From positions 1 through 10,110 of the forward strand of contig CAMWPE010000076.1 of the NCBI GenBank assembly GCA_947176055.1: DNA of 10,110 nucleotides, written 5' to 3'. The translations under genes and the position numbers were made by a program. Positions 6,741-10,110 of the stretch are shown here, in pieces. Source of the DNA: an uncultured Desulfovibrio sp. Its GTDB lineage: Bacteria; Desulfobacterota; Desulfovibrionia; Desulfovibrionales; Desulfovibrionaceae. Within the stretch, counting starts at the first letter, position 1, and every line of letters begins with the position of its first letter. Under the pieces are notes generated by a model. That model worked only from the letters and a program-made list of their open reading frames with translations. It did no database searches and was not told where the DNA came from.

Positions 6741-8195
6741 TTATTTCTCCTCAAAGCCGGTGACCGCGGGAATGGAGATCCGCGTGGCCGCTCCTCCGCC
6801 CGAGCGGTTGGCCAGGCTGATCCTTCCGCCGTGGCCCTGAATGATCGATTGGACTATAGGCAATCCCAGGCCCGTGCCTCCGTCCTTTGTGGTAAAAAAA
6901 GGATCGAGGAGATGGTCTATTGAAGCGGGATCGAAGCCGGGACCGGTGTCCGTAAATTCGATGACAATTTCCTCGTCCCCCTCGCCGGTTTTCTCGCGGC
7001 GAGCGTCAATTTCGATCGTTCCGGGCTCCTTCATGGCTTGCTGGCTATTGACAAGGATATTGTAAAAAGCCCTGTAGAGCAAATCCTTGTCGCCGCGCGC
7101 GAGGAGATCTTCGGGAATATTGTTGGCCAGCGTAATTCCCGAACGGGAAAATTCGCCCTCGAGAAAGGCGGTTACGCTGTTCGCGACCTGGCGAAGATTT
7201 ACGATATCCTGTTTTGGCTGTCTGGGTCGAGCGTAATCGAGAAAGTCGTTCACCGTCTGCGAAAGGCGAACGGATTCGTCGTAAATCGCGCCAAGAATTC
7301 TGGCTGTGCCTTTGTCCTCCGACGCGCGTTTTTGCAATAATTCGGCGCTGGAACGGATTATGCCCAGGGGATTGCGGATTTCATGCGCGATGCTAGCCAC
7401 AACCCGTCCCATGCTTACAAGTTTTTCGTTGCTGTGAATCTCGTTTTCAAGTTTGAGATTTTTCTGAATCCTGTCGGCTAGAACGCGCTCGGCCCGATGA
7501 ATTAACATAAGGAGGACGGCGAAAAGAATGACTGAAGACAAAAGGCACATGACGACTATAATGCCCTGGAAAGCCATGACTCTTTCGTAATCGTCGGTAA
7601 TATCCTGCGTCAGCTCCAGCGCTCCCATGACCGGAGGTTGATCCCCGGGAGCCAGGGGCTCGCCGCGCAGGGGATAAAGGACTCTCAACATGAAGGTGCC
7701 TGGAGCGAGAGGCAGATGAAACCACGCTTCCCAGGGAGGAATGCTGGAGACAATTTCGGATTTTACAGTCGAGCCGTCGAGCACTTCCGAGAGTTTCTCC
7801 GGCGCCTGCCCGGCTTTCCCGCGTTCAGATTTGTCTGTGGAGTATGCGACGAGATGGGAAAAATCGAAAATACGCAATCTTTCCACAGGCAAACCTTCGA
7901 TGCCGGATTTGACCACCCTGTCCAGATGCTCGTATTGCGCCGCCTGACGGAGCGCGATCTGTCCGCCGGCCAGGATGGTGGGCAGAGCGAAGCGTCTGTA
8001 AATCTGGCTGTTCAGGTTTTCCACAAGCTGTCGTGTGAAGTCCTCCTGGCGCGTTAGCAAGGTTTGTCTTACAGAGCTGGCAATAAAAAAGGAGAGACCG
8101 AGACTGGTCAGCAAAATAAACAGGAGGGAGAGCCAGGACAGGGTGCGCGCGTAATTTAGCGTCAGCGGTTCTTTAGCGTCCTTTTTTTCATCCAT
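6741..8195 (-). CDS. Membrane sensor histidine kinase (AtoS/NtrB-like HATPase)
   Basis: This is the sensor partner of the adjacent regulator. A membrane helix at about 20-42 and another at about 209-233 bracket a periplasmic region of about 165 residues. Its second half (from about RLRIFDFSHLVAYS to GALELTQDITDDY) resembles a Cache/PAS-like sensor fold; this is a judgement by eye and the ligand is unknown. After a helical linker (about 235-258) comes the dimerisation domain with the H-box AHEIRNPLG, in which His271 is the likely phosphorylation site. The ATPase domain then shows an N-box (Asn379, Asn383), G1 DTGPG (416-420), an F box (Phe433-434) and G2 GTGLGL (440-445). All catalytic motifs are intact and the 484 aa length is normal. 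No HAMP domain is obvious between the second helix and the H-box. ATG 8195 has no clear Shine-Dalgarno sequence and lies 14 bases after an inverted repeat. Confidence 0.93.
   Translation of the reverse strand: MDEKKDAKEPLTLNYARTLSWLSLLFILLTSLGLSFFIASSVRQTLLTRQEDFTRQLVENLNSQIYRRFALPTILAGGQIALRQAAQYEHLDRVVKSGIEGLPVERLRIFDFSHLVAYSTDKSERGKAGQAPEKLSEVLDGSTVKSEIVSSIPPWEAWFHLPLAPGTFMLRVLYPLRGEPLAPGDQPPVMGALELTQDITDDYERVMAFQGIIVVMCLLSSVILFAVLLMLIHRAERVLADRIQKNLKLENEIHSNEKLVSMGRVVASIAHEIRNPLGIIRSSAELLQKRASEDKGTARILGAIYDESVRLSQTVNDFLDYARPRQPKQDIVNLRQVANSVTAFLEGEFSRSGITLANNIPEDLLARGDKDLLYRAFYNILVNSQQAMKEPGTIEIDARREKTGEGDEEIVIEFTDTGPGFDPASIDHLLDPFFTTKDGGTGLGLPIVQSIIQGHGGRISLANRSGGGAATRISIPAVTGFEEK
6747..6752 (-). 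promoter_or_regulatory. Ribosome-binding site of the response regulator, inside the kinase gene
   Basis: The minus strand reads GAGGAG six bases before ATG 6740. It lies within the last codons of the kinase gene, whose TAA stop (6743-6741) is immediately adjacent to the regulator's ATG. The arrangement implies translational coupling and fixes the regulator's start. Confidence 0.85.
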
Positions 8196-8209
8196 ACATC
8201 GCGTTCGCG

Positions 8210-8252
8210 GGGTCGCGCGGGCATTTACGGCGTCGGGAAGCTCGCGCGACCC
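8210..8252. repeat. Perfect 10-base inverted repeat upstream of the kinase gene
   Basis: GGGTCGCGCG (8210-8219) and CGCGCGACCC (8243-8252) are exact inverted copies separated by 23 bases. On the minus strand the second arm ends 14 bases before the kinase ATG. It could be a regulator's operator, or a hairpin in the mRNA leader occupying the place where a ribosome-binding site would normally be; no Shine-Dalgarno sequence is seen there. No T-run follows on the minus strand, so a terminator is unlikely. Confidence 0.6.
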
Positions 8253-8262
8253 GCTATTTATC

Positions 8263-8311
8263 CTCTATACAATACATCATTACGAGGCGCCCGGGGCTCC
8301 TCGCATTTATA
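8263..8311 (-). promoter_or_regulatory. Possible promoter region and hairpin for the kinase operon
   Basis: Upstream of the kinase, the minus strand contains two AT-rich boxes resembling -10 elements, TATAAA (8306-8311) and TATAGA (8264-8269). Neither has a good -35 partner at normal spacing. Between them lies a hairpin: CGAGG (8283-8287) pairs with CCTCG (8299-8303), and three further GC pairs follow an inner mismatch. I see no sigma-54 -24/-12 element here. The hairpin could end pgi transcription, but it lacks a following T-run on the minus strand. The assignment is tentative. Confidence 0.25.
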
Positions 8312-8367
8312 GGCTAACTGGAGATAAAAAGTCGGGCAATAAAACTCGCGGCGTTTAGATCGCGTTA

Positions 8368-9708
8368 TTAAAACGCTTGCTTTTCTTCCGGAGTTTCCAG
8401 GAACGCTTTTAGATTCTTCGCCTCTTCGATATAGCCCTGGGCGCCCAGCTTACTGTTCGCGAGGCGTTTGCCCAGCTCCACGGCGGGCTGATCCACCGGA
8501 TTTATGCCCATGAGCCAGCCAGTGAAGATCGTAGCCGCTTCAAGCAACATCATTGTCGCGCCGGCGGCCTTCTCTTTTAAATTTCCTACGTGGAGATTGA
8601 CCAGGGGAACGCCGCTCTGGCAAAGAGCCATACGCGTTCCAAGCGCCTCCGCTCCGAGCAGGGCGCCGAAAGCTTTTCCGCGCAACCACGCCCATTGCTC
8701 CGGCAAATCGTCGCCGAATTTTCTGCCTGTTTCAGGTTGTTCGCCAGTCAGGAATACACAACCCTTGTTGCGGGGACCATCCAGGAACATTTGATTTACG
8801 GAATGTTGATCCGTAACGCCCGTCGCCGGCACCGGAAGGCTGCCTTTGCCGGATTTGCCCAGGCTTTCCGCCCAGAGCTGGGCGAACCAGGGTCCGTAAG
8901 TCGCCCATTGGGGCGCGTAAACGAAGAAAATGAGCTCGCTGTAATTCTGATCCATAAGCGCTTTCGCCCAGCAGGCCAGGTTGAAGGAGGGATGGCTTTT
9001 TATAGACGTAGGATCTTTCACGAGAGGAGCGGCGACTTCCGCGGCGCCGTCAAGCAAAGCGCGCCAATCGATGCCGATGAATCCCGCTGGCAGAAGACCG
9101 ACGGCGGAAAGCGCGGAATACCGGCCGCCAAGAAAATCCGGAGCCTCCAGGGAGGTTAATCGTCCGGCGTTAGCTTCTTGTCTCAGGAAACCTTTGTTCG
9201 CGTCTGTGACCACGATCATTTTTTCCCGCCAGGCTTCGCCCAGGGACTTTTCGAGCCAGGCGCGAACCAGAAAATACTGGGCGAGCGTTTCGATGGTGCC
9301 GCCGGATTTGCTTATGCACACCACGACAGTGTCCGCGGGATTCAGATTTCCAAGCATTCCTTCGAATTGCTGGGCGCAGACATTATCGGCGATCCACAGC
9401 CAGGGACCGTTATAACCCGGTCCATCCTGGCCGGGAGCGAAGGCCTTTTGCATAGCCCTCGCGCCGAGAGCCGAGCCGCCTATGCCCAGAACCAGCATAT
9501 TTTTAACCCCTTTGAGGCGTTCGAGGACAGGCGGCAGATCCTTTTCCAGTTTTGCCCTGTACGGCATGGTCAGGAAAGGCAATTCCCCGGCGCCCATCTG
9601 TTTGGCGAGTTCGGTCGCCAGCTCCGGCGCCCTCGCGGCTAGGGCGCTTTTTTGAGAGGCGCTCAATCTTCCCGTCCACGCTCTTGACCATTCCAGATAA
9701 TTGTCCAT
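8368..9708 (-). CDS. pgi: Glucose-6-phosphate isomerase
   Basis: This enzyme interconverts glucose-6-phosphate and fructose-6-phosphate in glycolysis and gluconeogenesis in the cytoplasm. The 446 aa length fits the short bacterial type (about 450 aa, as in Bacillus). Two sugar-isomerase (SIS) domains are visible. The first has GIGGSALG (75-82) and the phosphate-binding SKSGGTIET (133-141), and GGRYSALS is at 194-201. Likely catalytic residues are Glu281 in LWAESLGK, His302 in TDQHSVNQ and Lys414 in VELGK. The second classical signature reads INPVDQPAVELGK, with Val and Ala where Phe/Tyr and Gly are usual. This is a mild deviation that leaves the catalytic Lys intact. ATG 9708 has an AAAGGAG ribosome-binding site five bases upstream. 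It is separated from the kinase gene by 172 bases and from the preceding gene by 34, so its transcriptional linkage to either is uncertain. Confidence 0.97.
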   Translation of the reverse strand: MDNYLEWSRAWTGRLSASQKSALAARAPELATELAKQMGAGELPFLTMPYRAKLEKDLPPVLERLKGVKNMLVLGIGGSALGARAMQKAFAPGQDGPGYNGPWLWIADNVCAQQFEGMLGNLNPADTVVVCISKSGGTIETLAQYFLVRAWLEKSLGEAWREKMIVVTDANKGFLRQEANAGRLTSLEAPDFLGGRYSALSAVGLLPAGFIGIDWRALLDGAAEVAAPLVKDPTSIKSHPSFNLACWAKALMDQNYSELIFFVYAPQWATYGPWFAQLWAESLGKSGKGSLPVPATGVTDQHSVNQMFLDGPRNKGCVFLTGEQPETGRKFGDDLPEQWAWLRGKAFGALLGAEALGTRMALCQSGVPLVNLHVGNLKEKAAGATMMLLEAATIFTGWLMGINPVDQPAVELGKRLANSKLGAQGYIEEAKNLKAFLETPEEKQAF

Positions 9709-9713
9709 ACTCG

Positions 9714-9720
9714 CTCCTTT
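9714..9720 (-). promoter_or_regulatory. Ribosome-binding site of pgi
   Basis: The minus strand reads AAAGGAG five bases before ATG 9708. It is among the strongest Shine-Dalgarno matches in the window and fits efficient expression of a central-metabolism enzyme. Confidence 0.85.
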
Positions 9721-9742
9721 GGATTAAAAATAAATAAAAAGC

Positions 9743-10110
9743 TCAATCTCGCGAACCCGGCGTCCACGCGCGAACAAGAATCGCGCCTTCAGCGTCAACG
9801 GGACGCTCCATCCGGATAAAAAGTTTGCCTTTGCGCCATTCTTCGGCGTTTCCGTCGCTTAAATAACTTCCGTCCTCGTCATACGCGACGCAAGGAGCTC
9901 CGGGAGACGGAGCGCGGTTTTTGCGGCAGAAACAGAAAAGTGTGCCGTCGCCGGCCGGATAAGCTTGCAAAATTCCCAGAGAAAAAAGGCCTAAAATATA
10001 GCGACGTCCGAAAAACCATGTGAGCAGACCGAAAAAGACGCCGGCTCCCCCGGCGATAGAGGCTACGATAAAGGGATTAAGGTTCAAGAAACGTTTAATG
10101 AAAGACAGGG
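9743..10110 (-). CDS. Small membrane protein of unknown function, 5' end outside window
   Basis: The reading frame is open to the right edge and ends at TGA 9743-9745, giving at least 121 codons. A TTG at 10085-10087 could serve as a start, but the frame continues upstream through LSFIKRF without a stop, so the real start is probably beyond the window. The N-terminal part has one or two hydrophobic segments. The first is NPFIVASIAGGAGVFFGLL and neighbouring residues; the second, shorter one is ILGLFSLGILQAY. A polar tail of about 70 residues follows, with three cysteines (CFC, then one in GAPCVAY) and several acidic residues. I recognise no family. The hydrophobic N-terminus suggests an inner-membrane anchor with a soluble domain. 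It precedes pgi by 34 bases on the same strand, and the gap is T-rich but lacks a hairpin. That it is a real gene is supported by its position and by hydrophobic patterning typical of membrane proteins. Confidence 0.65.
   Translation of the reverse strand, partial: LSFIKRFLNLNPFIVASIAGGAGVFFGLLTWFFGRRYILGLFSLGILQAYPAGDGTLFCFCRKNRAPSPGAPCVAYDEDGSYLSDGNAEEWRKGKLFIRMERPVDAEGAILVRAWTPGSRD

Noticed and set aside
8165..8224. A 20-codon reading frame starting in the loop of the inverted repeat and overlapping the kinase start out of frame (minus strand)
   Set aside because: It lacks a ribosome-binding site and its Arg-rich product reads through the repeat arm. It could be an upstream regulatory ORF, but a frame this short is easily due to chance.
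8314..8367. A sigma-54 promoter upstream of the kinase, prompted by a TTGC on the minus strand
   Set aside because: No GG dinucleotide lies at the required distance upstream, so the -24 element is missing.
8590..9159. A 189-codon open frame on the plus strand opposite pgi
   Set aside because: It lies wholly antisense to the clearly recognised pgi, has no ribosome-binding site and shows no recognisable domain. Long antisense frames are expected when the coding strand avoids stop-generating codons.
10085..10087. TTG as the true start of the gene at the right edge
   Set aside because: The frame stays open upstream to the window edge with plausible membrane-protein sequence, and no Shine-Dalgarno sequence precedes the TTG. 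I treat the gene as 5'-partial.

Overview
This window is a compact piece of a bacterial chromosome with moderate GC content. It is almost entirely filled by housekeeping genes plus one two-component regulatory pair. I see no tRNA, rRNA, CRISPR array, insertion sequence, phage gene or other sign of mobility. The longest stretch without a gene is about 170 bases (8196-8367). A membrane-spanning histidine kinase, an RseP-type site-2 protease and a bacterial glutaminyl-tRNA synthetase point to a Gram-negative bacterium. The long HisG, the rseP-tsaB pairing, the divergent N-terminus of TsaB and the AtoS/AtoC-like kinase-regulator pair suggest Desulfobacterota (Desulfovibrio-like). This assignment is inferred from remembered family features, not from a search.

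Layout. On the plus strand, the tail of hisI (1-168) is followed 15 bases later by hisG (184-1071); these encode two steps of histidine synthesis. After a weak terminator-like hairpin comes thpR (1130-1672), an RNA 2',3'-cyclic phosphodiesterase. A second hairpin sits at 1679-1702, where transcription from the two strands converges. Everything from 1701 to the right edge is on the minus strand. In transcription order this is a partial small membrane protein of unknown function (right edge to 9743), pgi (9708-8368), a 172-base leader with two inverted repeats, the sensor kinase (8195-6741), its response regulator (6740-5361), glnS (5307-3613), rseP (3598-2513) and tsaB (2498-1701).

How the genes relate. 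The kinase stop codon directly abuts the regulator start codon, with a Shine-Dalgarno sequence inside the kinase gene, so the two are almost certainly translationally coupled. The gaps to glnS (53 bases), rseP (14) and tsaB (14) are short enough for one transcript covering the signalling pair, tRNA-Gln charging, intramembrane proteolysis and tRNA t6A modification, although 53 bases could hold a separate promoter. pgi has its own strong ribosome-binding site.

The most notable observation is in the NtrC-family response regulator. Its phosphorylation site, Walker A and B motifs, sensor and arginine residues and DNA-binding helices look intact. However, the GAFTGA loop that normally contacts sigma-54 is replaced, without any indel, by Glu-Ser-Pro-Ser-Gly-Gly. 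It may therefore not act as a conventional sigma-54 activator. Second is a perfect 10-base inverted repeat just upstream of the kinase gene. I found no evidence of a wholly new multi-gene system.
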